From: Streptacidiphilus carbonis
Lineage (GTDB): Bacteria; Actinomycetota; Actinomycetes; Streptomycetales; Streptomycetaceae
Direction of reading: 5' to 3'
Length of the DNA: 50,594 nucleotides
Assembly: GCF_000787775.1 (NCBI RefSeq)
Contig: NZ_BBPM01000009.1
Span: 133,812 to 184,405, forward strand
The translations under genes were made by a program, and so were the position numbers. The notes beneath the pieces are model-generated. The model ran no database searches. It worked only from the letters and a program-made list of their open reading frames with translations, and was not told where the DNA came from. Shown here piece by piece: positions 7,485-15,864 of this stretch (positions within the stretch are counted from its first letter, which is position 1; the number at the start of each line of letters is the position of its first letter).

Positions 7485-8852
7485 ATGTTCTCGTCGAGTG
7501 AAAGCCGTCGTCCGAAGTCCGCTGAACTCGTCGAGGCGTGGGAGTCGCTGGAGGCCGGTGACACGCCTGCAGCGTTGCGGAAGCTGCGCTCCGGTGCTGA
7601 GTCACTGCCGTTGGGCGAGGTCGCGCTGGTCGTGGAGCGGGCGGCGGATTCGGCCGGGTTCGATGATCTGAAGGAGGCCTCGGCGAAGCTCGCCGATCAG
7701 CCGGAGGACGCGCAGAGCCTGTTCGACTTCGGGTACGCCTGCATCGAGCGCGGGCTCGACTACCTTGCCGTTCCGGCCATGCGCGAGGTACTGCGACGGT
7801 ACCCGGACGCAGCCCTGCCACTGCGCGAGCTGGTGGCCGCCTACGAGGCGGAGACCCGGCACCGGGAGGCCGCCGACGTCCTGCTGGCGCACGAGGCGGC
7901 GTTGCAGGACTGGCCCGACCGCTACCTGCTGGTGTTCAACGCCCTCATGGCGGGTGACCTGGAACTGGCGAACCGTCAGTTCGCGTTGCTCACCGACCCC
8001 GAGGACGAGCAGTGGGTGCCACCCCGGGACCGGCTCGCGCGGATGCTGCGCAGGGCCGCGGCGGCCGCGGCCGTCACCGCTCTCGACCGGGAAGACCTGC
8101 GCGGTTGGCAGTTCGTCATCGGCGGCACCGTGCTCGGCACGCTGTCCCCCTACGGCTTCGCCCAGGGCATGCGGGGGCGGTACGCCTACTACCAGGACTC
8201 CTACGCCGAGTGCCGGCGCGGATTGCTGCGCCTGGGCACCGTCCTGGCCGCTGCCGGACTCCGGCCGGGTACGGTCTCGCTGCTGCCGGACCGGGACAGT
8301 CGGATCCTCGGCCTGGCCGCCGCGGAGATCCTCGGGCTTCCCGCAGAGTCCTTCGTCGCCGGGCGACGGGACACCGTGGTGATCGCCTACAACCTGGACG
8401 GCGTCATCGGCGAGGAGACCCGTGCCGCGGGCGGCGCCGCGCTCACGGCGCTGCTGGAACGCGAGCCCGGCCAGGTGCTGCACGAGCATGCGAGCTGCTG
8501 GACCGATGCGCCGCCGATCACCGCGGACAGCGTCGGCCTGCTGTACCAGTCGCTGGTGCCGCCGTGGGGTGCGCTCCTGCGTCAGGACGAGGACGGCCAA
8601 GTGGAGCGGACCGCGCCCGACGGCCGGTCGGTCGAGGAGCTGGCCGCCGAGATCGTGCGGGCCGGGCCGTCCACGGGCGACGGCGATCGCGAAGGCGACG
8701 GCGACGGCGGACGCGAAGGCGACGGCGGCACCCCGCCCGACAGCGACGAACTGCTGGCCGCGTTCGCCGCCGCCGTACGGGGCGAGTGGCTGCAGGGCGG
8801 TCGGCCCCCGCTCCGTTCGAGCGGGCCGGTTCCGAGCTCGCGCTTCCTGTGA
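7485..8852 (+). CDS. Hypothetical protein with TPR-like N-terminal half
   Basis: A 455-aa protein starting at the ATG at 7485, with AGGGAAG nine or ten bases upstream. Residues 1-180 or so are helical and read like degenerate tetratricopeptide repeats (AVPAMREVLRRYPDAALPLR, then a similar segment). The middle (LRGWQFVIGGTVLGTLSPYG, then a block with VIAYNLDGVIGEE) is not a domain I recognise; it might be an enzyme-like or scaffold domain. Near the C-terminus is an acidic glycine-aspartate run of about 20 residues. No signal peptide or membrane helix. Function unknown; the HD-domain gene follows 52 bases downstream and might be co-transcribed. Confidence 0.75.
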   Translation: MFSSSESRRPKSAELVEAWESLEAGDTPAALRKLRSGAESLPLGEVALVVERAADSAGFDDLKEASAKLADQPEDAQSLFDFGYACIERGLDYLAVPAMREVLRRYPDAALPLRELVAAYEAETRHREAADVLLAHEAALQDWPDRYLLVFNALMAGDLELANRQFALLTDPEDEQWVPPRDRLARMLRRAAAAAAVTALDREDLRGWQFVIGGTVLGTLSPYGFAQGMRGRYAYYQDSYAECRRGLLRLGTVLAAAGLRPGTVSLLPDRDSRILGLAAAEILGLPAESFVAGRRDTVVIAYNLDGVIGEETRAAGGAALTALLEREPGQVLHEHASCWTDAPPITADSVGLLYQSLVPPWGALLRQDEDGQVERTAPDGRSVEELAAEIVRAGPSTGDGDREGDGDGGREGDGGTPPDSDELLAAFAAAVRGEWLQGGRPPLRSSGPVPSSRFL

Positions 8853-8904
8853 TCCGACGTCCTAGGGTGGTGGAGCGGGAGTCCAGCGGGATCGGAGACA
8901 GCTG

Positions 8905-9804
8905 ATGGAGTATCTGAGTCTCACCGAAGTCGAGGCGGTGGCCCGGCGTGCCCACGCCGGGCAGGTGGACAAGACGGGCCGCCCCTACGCCGAGCATCTG
9001 GCCGCCGTGGCGGAGGGCGTGCGGGAGCGGGGAGGCGACCAGGAGCAGATCGCCGCCGCCTGGCTGCACGACTCGATCGAGGACGACGCGCTGTCGAGCG
9101 AATGGCTGGCCGGGGCGCCGTTGTCGGAGCGGACCAAAGCACTGGTCCTGGCGATGACCAAGCACCCGGACGAGGACCTCCGCGACTACGCCGCGCGGCT
9201 GCGGGCCGAGCCGGGCGCGGTGCTGATCAAGCAGGCGGACCTGGCGCACAACAGCAACCCCGGGCGGCTCGCCCAGCTGGACCCGGCGACGCGGATCCGG
9301 CTGCGCCGCAAGTACGCGCGGATGGACCGGCTGGTGCGCTGGGACCCGGCCGCCCCGGTCCCGGCGCGTCCCTGCGAGGGCGACCCGGGGGACGCGGCGC
9401 TGCTGGAAGGTCTGGACCGTGACCGCACCGACGCCTGGGAGACCCTCGCCGGGCATGTCCGGGACTGGCAGGTGGACGACGAGGACTACACCTGGGAGGA
9501 GAGCAGCCGTCGGCCCGACGGCAGTTGGCAGCTCGGTTACCCCGTCTACAGCAAACGGGTCGACTCGATCCACTTCGCGCTGTCCGCCGTCGGTGCGGTG
9601 ACCCCGGCCTACCACTGGATGACGTTCGCACCGGTGCAGTTGAGCCGGGAGGAGACCTTCTCGCCGGCCGACGCGGTCCGCGCGGCCACCCAGGTCATCC
9701 GCGGCGAGCGCTTCGGCGACGGCACGATCGGCGCGGCGCTGCTGGACGGGACGCTGTTCGCCATCGCCGCCGCTCTGGTCGGCTGGTACGAGCAGGGCAG
9801 ATAG
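8905..9804 (+). CDS. HD-domain phosphohydrolase-like protein with C-terminal DUF6508-type domain
   Basis: A 299-aa protein. The N-terminal 150 residues have the metal-binding pattern of the RelA/SpoT-type HD hydrolase: His17 in RAHAGQ, His31 in PYAEHLAAV, His55-Asp56 in WLHDSIEDD and Asp112 in KQADLAHNS. That family hydrolyses (p)ppGpp or related nucleotides, though many lone HD proteins have other substrates. The C-terminal part (YPVYSKRVDSIHFALSAVGA ... GERFGDGTIGAALLDGTL) resembles the domain I know as DUF6508, here apparently fused. The ATG has a GGAG at good distance. The 3' end lies in a short tandem repeat. Confidence 0.8.
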   Translation: MEYLSLTEVEAVARRAHAGQVDKTGRPYAEHLAAVAEGVRERGGDQEQIAAAWLHDSIEDDALSSEWLAGAPLSERTKALVLAMTKHPDEDLRDYAARLRAEPGAVLIKQADLAHNSNPGRLAQLDPATRIRLRRKYARMDRLVRWDPAAPVPARPCEGDPGDAALLEGLDRDRTDAWETLAGHVRDWQVDDEDYTWEESSRRPDGSWQLGYPVYSKRVDSIHFALSAVGAVTPAYHWMTFAPVQLSREETFSPADAVRAATQVIRGERFGDGTIGAALLDGTLFAIAAALVGWYEQGR

Positions 9805-9850
9805 CGAACGAACAGGGCAGAGCAGGTAGCGAGCAGGGCAGGTAGCGAGC
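9790..9850. repeat. Short tandem repeat over the 3' end of the HD gene
   Basis: A 16-base unit GAGCAGGGCAG(A/G)TAGC occurs at 9790-9805 and again at 9831-9846, with a degenerate longer unit between and a partial copy after. The first copy encodes the last residues and stop codon of the HD protein, so the array looks like a tandem duplication of a gene end by replication slippage. Confidence 0.75.
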
Positions 9851-9878
9851 AGACACACCGGCGGGGGCAGCAGCCGGA

Positions 9879-10748
9879 TCAGAACGTCTCCGCCGCGGCC
9901 TCCACGATGCCCGCCACGCGGACCAGGTCGAGCTTGCCCTCCTCCTCGCTGCCGGGGGCCGCGGTGTAGATGACGATCTTGAGGTCGGCGTCGGTGTCGG
10001 TGAGGACGTCGCAGTCGATGGTGATCGGGCCGACCACGGGGTGGTGGATGGTCTTGCGGTCCTCGCGGTGCGTGCCGACGCCACCTGCCCGCCAGAGCCG
10101 GGCGAAGTGCGGATTCCCGTTGACGGTGTCGCACAGCAGGTCCGCCAGCCGCGGGTCGGCGGGGTAGCGGGCGGAGGCCCGGCGCAGGTCGGCGACGATG
10201 GCGCGGTCGGTGGCCTCGGCGTTCTCGGAGATGATCGGCCGGTCGGAGATGTGCGCCTTGGTCGCGGCGGTCGGGAACCGGGACCGGACCAGGTTCCGCT
10301 GGTCCGGCGCGACCGTCGAGGGATCGCCGATCAGCGCGGCCCAGCTGCGGTTCCACCAGAGCAGCCGCCAGTCGGCGGCGAACACGGCCACCGGTGTGGC
10401 GCCGAGCCGCTGCACGACGCGCTGGACCCCGGGCGGGATGTGATCGCTGATCATGCCGTCGCTCGGCGGTTGCAGACCGGCAAGTCGGTAGAGGTGGTCG
10501 CGCTCGTCGCGGCTCAGCCGCAGTGCCCGCGCCAGCGAGGCGGCGACCTGTGCGGACGGCGTGGTGGCCCGTCCCTGCTCCAGCCGCACGACGTAGTCGA
10601 CCGAGACCCCGGCCAGCTCGGCGAGTTCCTCCCGGCGCAGCCCGGCCGCCCGCCGCACTCGGCCCGCGGGCAGTCCCACGGCCGCCGGGGTGAGCCGGTC
10701 GCGCCAGGATCGGATGGTGGCCCCCAGGCCGGTGGTGTCTGTGCTCAT
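9879..10748 (-). CDS. XRE-family regulator with MmyB-like sensor domain
   Basis: A 289-aa one-component regulator. The helix-turn-helix covers about residues 30-62 (GLRREELAELAGVSVDYVVR, then LEQGRATTPSAQVAASLARA). The remainder is the MmyB-like, PAS-related ligand domain, with the family signatures VAVFAADWRLLWWNRSWAAL and LADLLCDTVNGNPHFARLW and the ending KTIHHPVVGPITIDCDVL. Members of this family often lie divergent to a short-chain dehydrogenase gene and control it, exactly as here with the gene at 10850. Confidence 0.92.
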   Translation of the reverse strand: MSTDTTGLGATIRSWRDRLTPAAVGLPAGRVRRAAGLRREELAELAGVSVDYVVRLEQGRATTPSAQVAASLARALRLSRDERDHLYRLAGLQPPSDGMISDHIPPGVQRVVQRLGATPVAVFAADWRLLWWNRSWAALIGDPSTVAPDQRNLVRSRFPTAATKAHISDRPIISENAEATDRAIVADLRRASARYPADPRLADLLCDTVNGNPHFARLWRAGGVGTHREDRKTIHHPVVGPITIDCDVLTDTDADLKIVIYTAAPGSEEEGKLDLVRVAGIVEAAAETF

Positions 10749-10849
10749 CCGTCCATTGTGCGGCGGGCGCGCGCAGTCAGGGTGGTACTGCGTTTCCTAC
10801 CGTCGAAGCCTCCCTGGCTGTCCGTCCGTGCCGCGCCGAAGCTGGATCC

Positions 10850-11548
10850 ATGGAAACCATTACCTTCATCACCGGGGCCAACAAGGGCCTGGGCTACGAG
10901 ACCGCCCGCCGCCTCACCGAACTCGGCCACACCGTCGTCCTCGGAGCCCGCGACGCCGGGCGCGGACAGGCGGCCGCCGACCGGCTCGGCCTCCGTTTCG
11001 TGCGCATCGACGTCACCGACGACGCCTCCGTCGCCGCGGCGGCCGCCGACATCCAGGCTCACGAGGGCCGCGTCGACATCCTGATCAACAACGCCGGCAT
11101 CATCGGGTCGCACGCTCCGGCGGAGGAGCTCACCGCGGCGGACGCGACCGCGGTCTTCGAGACCAATGTGATCGGCGTGGTCCGGGTCACCGGCGCGTTC
11201 CTGCCGCTGCTGCGCAAGTCGGCGAGCCCGTCGGTGGTCAATGTCAGCAGCGGCATGGGCTCGCAGGCGCTCACCCATGACCCCGGCCGGGTCGAGTCGC
11301 GGTTCGCCGCGCCGCTGTACACGGCCTCCAAGGCCGCGGTGACGATGCTCAGCACCCAGTACGCCAAGGCCCTGCCCGATATCCGGGTGAACGCGGTCGA
11401 CCCCGGCTACACCGCCACCGACTTCAACGCCCACAGCGGCCCGCAGACCGTCACCGAGGGGACCGACGCGATCGTCGCCCTGGCGACCGAGCCCGCCGAC
11501 GCCGGTACCGGTCGCTTCGTCGACCGCTTCGGCCCCGTCGCCTGGTAG
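10850..11548 (+). CDS. Short-chain dehydrogenase/reductase (SDR)
   Basis: A 232-aa NAD(P)-dependent oxidoreductase of the classical SDR type. The cofactor motif is TGANKGLG at the N-terminus, followed by NNAG, the serine in VNVSSGMG and the catalytic Tyr and Lys in YTASKAAV. The carbonyl substrate cannot be told from sequence. It diverges from the MmyB-type regulator over a 101-base gap that should hold both promoters. It ends just before a strong hairpin terminator shared with the convergent pectinase gene. Confidence 0.92.
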   Translation: METITFITGANKGLGYETARRLTELGHTVVLGARDAGRGQAAADRLGLRFVRIDVTDDASVAAAAADIQAHEGRVDILINNAGIIGSHAPAEELTAADATAVFETNVIGVVRVTGAFLPLLRKSASPSVVNVSSGMGSQALTHDPGRVESRFAAPLYTASKAAVTMLSTQYAKALPDIRVNAVDPGYTATDFNAHSGPQTVTEGTDAIVALATEPADAGTGRFVDRFGPVAW

Positions 11549-11554
11549 CGGGTA

Positions 11555-11591
11555 CCCGGGTACGGACGGGGGCCGCCCGTCCGTACCCGGG
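11555..11591. terminator. Bidirectional hairpin terminator
   Basis: A perfect 16-base-pair stem: CCCGGGTACGGACGGG (11555-11570), a 5-base loop, and its reverse complement (11576-11591). It sits between the convergent SDR and pectinase genes. There is no T-run, as is usual for streptomycete terminators. Confidence 0.8.
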
Positions 11592-11609
11592 TCGGACACG
11601 CTCCAGTTG

Positions 11610-14084
11610 TCAGGAGTGCGGGAATCCGGGGAAGGAGCAGTGCTGCCCACCGCTGTGGCCGTGGTGTCCGGGGTCGGGGACTCCGGTGTCGGTGACGGTT
11701 ACGCCGGGGCCGGCGGGGGAGAGGTCGGTGTCGTCGAGGGTGATGTTCGCGTAGGCGGCGGTCACCGAGGTGGCGTCCAGGTGGACGTGGCGCAGGGTGA
11801 TCCCGGACGGGTAGTCCGCGCTGTAGCCCTCCAGGTCGGAGGTGGCGCCGGTGACCGAGTCGACGGCGGTGGCCCCGTCGATGGTGACCGACTTGAACCA
11901 GGGGATCGACGTTCCGGTCGGGGCCGCGTAGTTGGGGGTGACCACGATCAGGTTCTGCACGCCGGTCATGCAGGTGTCGGCATACGAGAGATTGGTGACG
12001 GTGCCGCCCGCGCCCGGGTAGCTCTTCACCCTGATGCCGTTGTCCAGACTGCTGACGTTGCCCCAGATGTCCTTTCCGTCCAGGGTGTTGTGGGTGAACT
12101 GGATGGCGTCCAGGCCGTAAGTGGTGCCGCTGCCGATGGACAGGCCGTGGGTGCCGTAGCAGTGCAGACCGCTGACGCTCACCTGGGACTCGGCGGCGTT
12201 GTTGGTGGTCAGCGCCACGCAGTCGTCGCCGTCCATCACTGAGGAGTCGGTGATGGTGGCCTCGGTGCTGGAGTCCAGGTCGAAGCCGTCGGTGTTGAGC
12301 GTGTTCGCCGGGGTGTCGACGGTGACGCCCCAGACGGTGGCGCCGATGCTCCTGGCGATGAACAGGTGCTGCTTGGCCGCGTTCGCCAGGGTGACATGGG
12401 CGAAGGTGACGTCGTCGGCGGAGTTGGACTGGATCAGCCGCGGGTTGACCTGCTTGAGGCCCTCGTCCTTGGCCGTGACCGCCAGGTCCCACCACGAGGC
12501 CGTGGTGCCCAGCACGGTCAGGTCGCCGCGGCCGTCGATCCGGCCCTGGTGCGCCCCGGTGCCGGTGCCCTCGACGCCCGCGTCACGGCCGTTGACCGAG
12601 ACGAACGGGTTGCAACCGGTGCCGGTGGAGCCGATCGAGCCGCAGACCGCCTTGCCCGCCTGCTGGTAGGCGGTTGCGTCACGGGTGGCGTAGAGCGTGG
12701 CCTTCTCGCCGACCACCAGGTACTCCCCGGCGTGCACGGTGAGCGGCGCGGACAGGAAGTCGGCGGGATGGGTGCCCGGCGTGCGTCCGGTGGTCAGCAG
12801 CACGCTGGCGCCGGTGCCGGCGCAGGCGTCCAGCGCAGCCTGGATCCGGGCGGTGTCCGGCGGCGCGGCCTCGTCCGCGGCGCTGAAGAGCCGGTCCTTG
12901 CCGATGGTCAGAGCGGCCGTCAGAGTCCGGCAGACCGACGGGAGCCGGGGTTCGCTGACGGAGCGCCGGTCGCCGGTGGTCGGCGGCGGCGCGGTGGCGG
13001 CTGCGACCGGGTCCCAGCCGTCGGCCCCGGACAGGTAGGAGGCGGCGGTGTCGTCGGCGGCGGCGGCCTCGTCCAGCACCGGGCGGACGTCCGAGGCCGC
13101 GGTGGCGGCGCCGGGGCCGGTGTTGCCGTACTCGCCGTAGCGGCCACTGCTCCAGGTCGCGCCGGAGATGCCCAGCCAGGGCCCCGCAGTGTTGACGGCC
13201 TGGGGGAGCAGCGTGTCCCGGAACACCGCCTGGGGGTCGGAGTCGGTGGCCGGCTTCCAGGCCCGGCCCAGGTAGAGGGCGTTGTCGGCCAGGGTGGTGC
13301 TGACCGTCGAGCCGGTGACCAGGATGCCGTGGGACAGCGCGGCGGGGGTCGCCGGGGCGGTCAGATAGGCCTTGCTGTAGATGCCGTCGTTGAGCGCGTC
13401 GATGGTGGAGCGGTCCACGACCAGGCTGCCGTTGCCGAAGATGAAGTCGACGTCGCCGCTGACCTCGGAGTCGTAGACGTACTGGCGCAGATCGGTGGTG
13501 GCGGACGAGTCCCAGCTCAGCAGGGTGTCCTGGTGGCCGTAGAAGGCGTCGTGCAGGTACTGCTGCCGGTCGCCCTCCATGGCGATCGCCACGGCCTGGG
13601 TGCCGGTGACGGTGGGGTCGACGGTCTTGTCGAAGGTGTTGGCGAAGGTCAGGTACTCGGCGGTGAAGTCGTTGGCCTTCACGTGCACGGTGGCCGACCC
13701 CTCGGTGCCGTAGGCCTTGCCCGTGAGCGGGTTGACCTCCTGGTTGTAGTCGGCGGAGGTGATCACCACGTCGGCGGCCCGATGGCTGGCCCCCTCCAGG
13801 GTCAGGTGCAGCTTGGCCGCAGGGACGGTGACCCGCTCGGCGTAGCTGCCCGGGGCGATGGAGATCAGGTACGGGGTGGCCGAGTCGTCCGGCACCGCGT
13901 CCACGGCGGCCTGGACGGTGCTGTACTCCGCGCCGCTCTTGGCGACGGTGAGGGTGACGGTGCTCGTGCCGGTGGTGCTGGTGCTGGTGCTGGTGGCGCT
14001 GTCGGCGAGGGCCTGGCCGGTGGTGCCGCACAGGAGCAGTGCGGGCACACCGATCAGCCCCGCCGTCAGACGGCGGAGTCTCAT
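11610..14084 (-). CDS. Secreted bifunctional pectinase: pectin methylesterase (CE8) fused to polygalacturonase (GH28)
   Basis: An 824-aa exported protein with a Sec signal peptide (cleaved near LADSA, residue 28). Residues 45-340 are a carbohydrate esterase family 8 domain: Gln163 in TQAVAIAM, catalytic Asp186 in GHQDTLL, Asp213 in DVDFIFG and Arg274 in LGRAW. A short linker (about 360-385) leads to a GH28 right-handed beta-helix at 390-800, with NTDG (597-600), the acid pair in GDDC (620-621), His646 in GTHG and RVK (685-687). All key residues of both enzymes are present. The esterase would remove methyl groups from homogalacturonan and the hydrolase cut the freed chain outside the cell. It follows the other methylesterase by 60 bases, and an AAGGGA site precedes the ATG. 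Confidence 0.93.
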   Translation of the reverse strand: MRLRRLTAGLIGVPALLLCGTTGQALADSATSTSTSTTGTSTVTLTVAKSGAEYSTVQAAVDAVPDDSATPYLISIAPGSYAERVTVPAAKLHLTLEGASHRAADVVITSADYNQEVNPLTGKAYGTEGSATVHVKANDFTAEYLTFANTFDKTVDPTVTGTQAVAIAMEGDRQQYLHDAFYGHQDTLLSWDSSATTDLRQYVYDSEVSGDVDFIFGNGSLVVDRSTIDALNDGIYSKAYLTAPATPAALSHGILVTGSTVSTTLADNALYLGRAWKPATDSDPQAVFRDTLLPQAVNTAGPWLGISGATWSSGRYGEYGNTGPGAATAASDVRPVLDEAAAADDTAASYLSGADGWDPVAAATAPPPTTGDRRSVSEPRLPSVCRTLTAALTIGKDRLFSAADEAAPPDTARIQAALDACAGTGASVLLTTGRTPGTHPADFLSAPLTVHAGEYLVVGEKATLYATRDATAYQQAGKAVCGSIGSTGTGCNPFVSVNGRDAGVEGTGTGAHQGRIDGRGDLTVLGTTASWWDLAVTAKDEGLKQVNPRLIQSNSADDVTFAHVTLANAAKQHLFIARSIGATVWGVTVDTPANTLNTDGFDLDSSTEATITDSSVMDGDDCVALTTNNAAESQVSVSGLHCYGTHGLSIGSGTTYGLDAIQFTHNTLDGKDIWGNVSSLDNGIRVKSYPGAGGTVTNLSYADTCMTGVQNLIVVTPNYAAPTGTSIPWFKSVTIDGATAVDSVTGATSDLEGYSADYPSGITLRHVHLDATSVTAAYANITLDDTDLSPAGPGVTVTDTGVPDPGHHGHSGGQHCSFPGFPHS

Positions 14085-14144
14085 GGGTCGGTTCCCTTTC
14101 CGGGAGGGTGGGTGCTCGGCAAGGAACGAAGGAGCGGGCGGGGT

Positions 14145-15578
14145 TCAGCCGTGCCGGGTCGGGTTCCAGCCCGACAGGACGGTCGCCGGATCGCTCCAGA
14201 GCGCCGCCTGAGCGGCCGTCAGCTGCTGGGAGCAGGCCAGTCGGGAGCCGGTGTCCAGCGGGCGTCCGGTCAGGTCGGTGGAGCCGTACTCCCAGAACTG
14301 CAGGTCGGCCCCGGCGGTGCAGTCCGCGTTGTTGAGCAGCCAGCCGGTCGGGGCGATCTGCGGGCCTATCGCCGTGTCGATGAAGACGGCCTGGCTGTGG
14401 GGGTAGACGGTGGGGTCGATCCGGCCCAGGTAGACCGATCCGTCGGCGACGCCGGCCGCGGCGGTCAGCCGGTCCCGCAGGAAGACATAGCCAGGGTGGC
14501 CGGCGTCGTTGCGGACCTGGGTGACATAGCCGGCGTGCAGCGACCTGATCTCGCTGTCCTGGATCAGTACCGCGCCGAATCCCCAGGTGAAGTCCACGTC
14601 CCCCTCGATGTAGCTGCGGGTGACGAAGCCGCGACCCTGGAGCCGCAGGGTGTCCTGGTAGGAGAGCAGTCGGACCCGGTCCAGCGCGATCCGGTCGCCG
14701 TTGCCCCGGAACGCCTCGGCCTGCGAGCCGCCGTAGGGGGTGGTGTTGTGCAGGGTGAGGTCGCGCAGGGTGAAGTCGTCGGCCTCGACGTTGAAGGAGG
14801 CGCGCCAGCAGTTGCTGTCGTCGTGCCCGGGGATCAGCTGGCGCGGGCAGATGCCGACCGCGTGCGCGCTGTTCAGGGTGTTGTTGTTGGTGTACTGGAT
14901 GGTGGTGGCCGCGGGGTCGGGCCCGGTGCCCTGCACGGTGAGGTGGTTCTTGCCGGTCGGCACCCAGTCCAGCTCGGTGTAGCTACCGGGGCGCACCTCG
15001 ACCGTGTAGGGGCGGCTGCTGCCGGTGGGCACCGCGTCGATGGCGCCCTGCACGGTGCAGAAGTCGCCGCGTCCGTCGGCCGAGACGGTGAGGCTGCGGC
15101 CGGTCGGGGCGTGCGCCCTGGTCCGGAAGGTGCGGCTGAGCGGGGCGGTCAGGGTGCTGAGCACTCCCGCGTCCACGGTGACCGTGTAGCGGTGGCCGTA
15201 GGCGAGTTGGTGGTGCAGGTGCACGGCGGCGGTGTCGCCGTCCAGGGTGATCGGCGCGTAGCTGAACTCGTGCGGGCTGCCGTCGGCGTTCACGGCCCCG
15301 CCGACGGTGCGGCGGTAGGAGGCGGGATCGGCCAGGTCGATCCGGTCGGCGACCGCGCCGGTGGTGTCGTCGAGGACGGTCACGGAGCCGCTCGTGCCCA
15401 GCGTCGGTACGGTGGACGAGCGGATGCTCAGGGCGGTGTCCACGCAGGCAGAGGCGGCCGAACCCTGGACGCCGACCGTTGGGCCGGCAGCCGGCGCGGC
15501 TGCGGCGGCGCCGGGGGCCGGCAGTAACAGGGCGGCTGCGGCGGTGAGCAGCAGAGTGCGGGGCAGGGCAGATCGCAT
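14145..15578 (-). CDS. Secreted pectin methylesterase (CE8)
   Basis: A 477-aa enzyme with a signal peptide (residues 1-28 or so), an extra N-terminal beta-rich segment of about 120 residues, perhaps Ig- or Big-like, and a CE8 beta-helix from about 160. Catalytic residues are Asp309 in SYQDTL, Asp329 in GDVDFTWG and Arg386 in LGRI; note LGRI where LGRPW is usual. It removes methyl esters from pectin to give polygalacturonate. The ATG has GGGAGA upstream. It is the first gene of a leftward operon with the fused pectinase and has its own promoter and operator copy at 15600-15656. Confidence 0.92.
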   Translation of the reverse strand: MRSALPRTLLLTAAAALLLPAPGAAAAAPAAGPTVGVQGSAASACVDTALSIRSSTVPTLGTSGSVTVLDDTTGAVADRIDLADPASYRRTVGGAVNADGSPHEFSYAPITLDGDTAAVHLHHQLAYGHRYTVTVDAGVLSTLTAPLSRTFRTRAHAPTGRSLTVSADGRGDFCTVQGAIDAVPTGSSRPYTVEVRPGSYTELDWVPTGKNHLTVQGTGPDPAATTIQYTNNNTLNSAHAVGICPRQLIPGHDDSNCWRASFNVEADDFTLRDLTLHNTTPYGGSQAEAFRGNGDRIALDRVRLLSYQDTLRLQGRGFVTRSYIEGDVDFTWGFGAVLIQDSEIRSLHAGYVTQVRNDAGHPGYVFLRDRLTAAAGVADGSVYLGRIDPTVYPHSQAVFIDTAIGPQIAPTGWLLNNADCTAGADLQFWEYGSTDLTGRPLDTGSRLACSQQLTAAQAALWSDPATVLSGWNPTRHG

Positions 15579-15599
15579 GGGGGATCTCCCACTCTCACG

Positions 15600-15620
15600 T
15601 ATGAAATCTCATATATGACG
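15600..15620 (-). promoter_or_regulatory. Operator copy A for the pectin locus
   Basis: Read on the minus strand this is TCATATATGAGATTTCAT plus ACG. It matches the copy at 15780-15800 at 18 of 21 positions, including 11 consecutive bases (TATATGAGATT). Its core ATGAGATTTCAT is an imperfect 12-base palindrome. It lies directly after the -10 of the methylesterase promoter, where a bound repressor would cover the transcription start. The adjacent FCD-type GntR protein is the obvious candidate to bind. Confidence 0.7.
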
Positions 15621-15627
15621 AGCCGCG

Positions 15628-15656
15628 AGATTACGGACCGGTGGACCGGCCGTCAA
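15628..15656 (-). promoter_or_regulatory. Promoter for the pectin methylesterase operon
   Basis: On the minus strand TTGACG (15656-15651), a 17-base spacer, and TAATCT (15633-15628) match the consensus for the principal sigma factor. Transcription would start near 15621, at the edge of operator copy A, about 45 bases ahead of the ATG at 15578. Confidence 0.7.
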
Positions 15657-15740
15657 CGCCTCGGCGCACACTGTGTCCGGTCTGTGCACATCGGCTTCCA
15701 GCTGAGCGTCCGTCAGTCACGGGAACCTGGCCGCGACCCC

Positions 15741-15769
15741 TTGACCATCGCCGCGAGGACCCTTAGCGT
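15741..15769 (+). promoter_or_regulatory. Promoter for the galacturonate operon
   Basis: TTGACC (15741-15746), a 17-base spacer, and TAGCGT (15764-15769) form a near-consensus principal-sigma promoter facing right. The expected start, near 15776, is next to operator copy B. The leader to the chosen GTG start at 15865 would be about 90 bases. Confidence 0.7.
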
Positions 15770-15779
15770 CTGCGACGGA

Positions 15780-15800
15780 TCGTATATGAGATTCCATGCA
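15780..15800 (+). promoter_or_regulatory. Operator copy B for the pectin locus
   Basis: Read rightward this is TCGTATATGAGATTCCAT plus GCA, the second copy of the element at 15600-15620 and in the same orientation relative to its own promoter. An 11-base perfect inverted pair (15605-15615 and 15783-15793) results from the two copies facing opposite ways. Its position just after the -10 suggests repression of the GntR gene and the whole operon. Confidence 0.7.
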
Positions 15801-15864
15801 GGACCGCAGCAGCGCCGCAGTAGTATCGCGTGTTCGCACCGTGCACCAGCCAGGAGCAGCAGAC

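Noticed and set aside
10749-10849. A specific operator for the MmyB-type regulator
   Set aside because: The divergent gap has purine- and pyrimidine-rich stretches but no inverted repeat convincing enough to call.
12366-15527. A 1053-codon open frame antisense to both pectinase genes
   Set aside because: It is a shadow frame typical of high-GC DNA. It lacks recognisable domains, is low-complexity in Gly, Val and Arg, and lies wholly opposite two genes with intact catalytic motifs and signal peptides.
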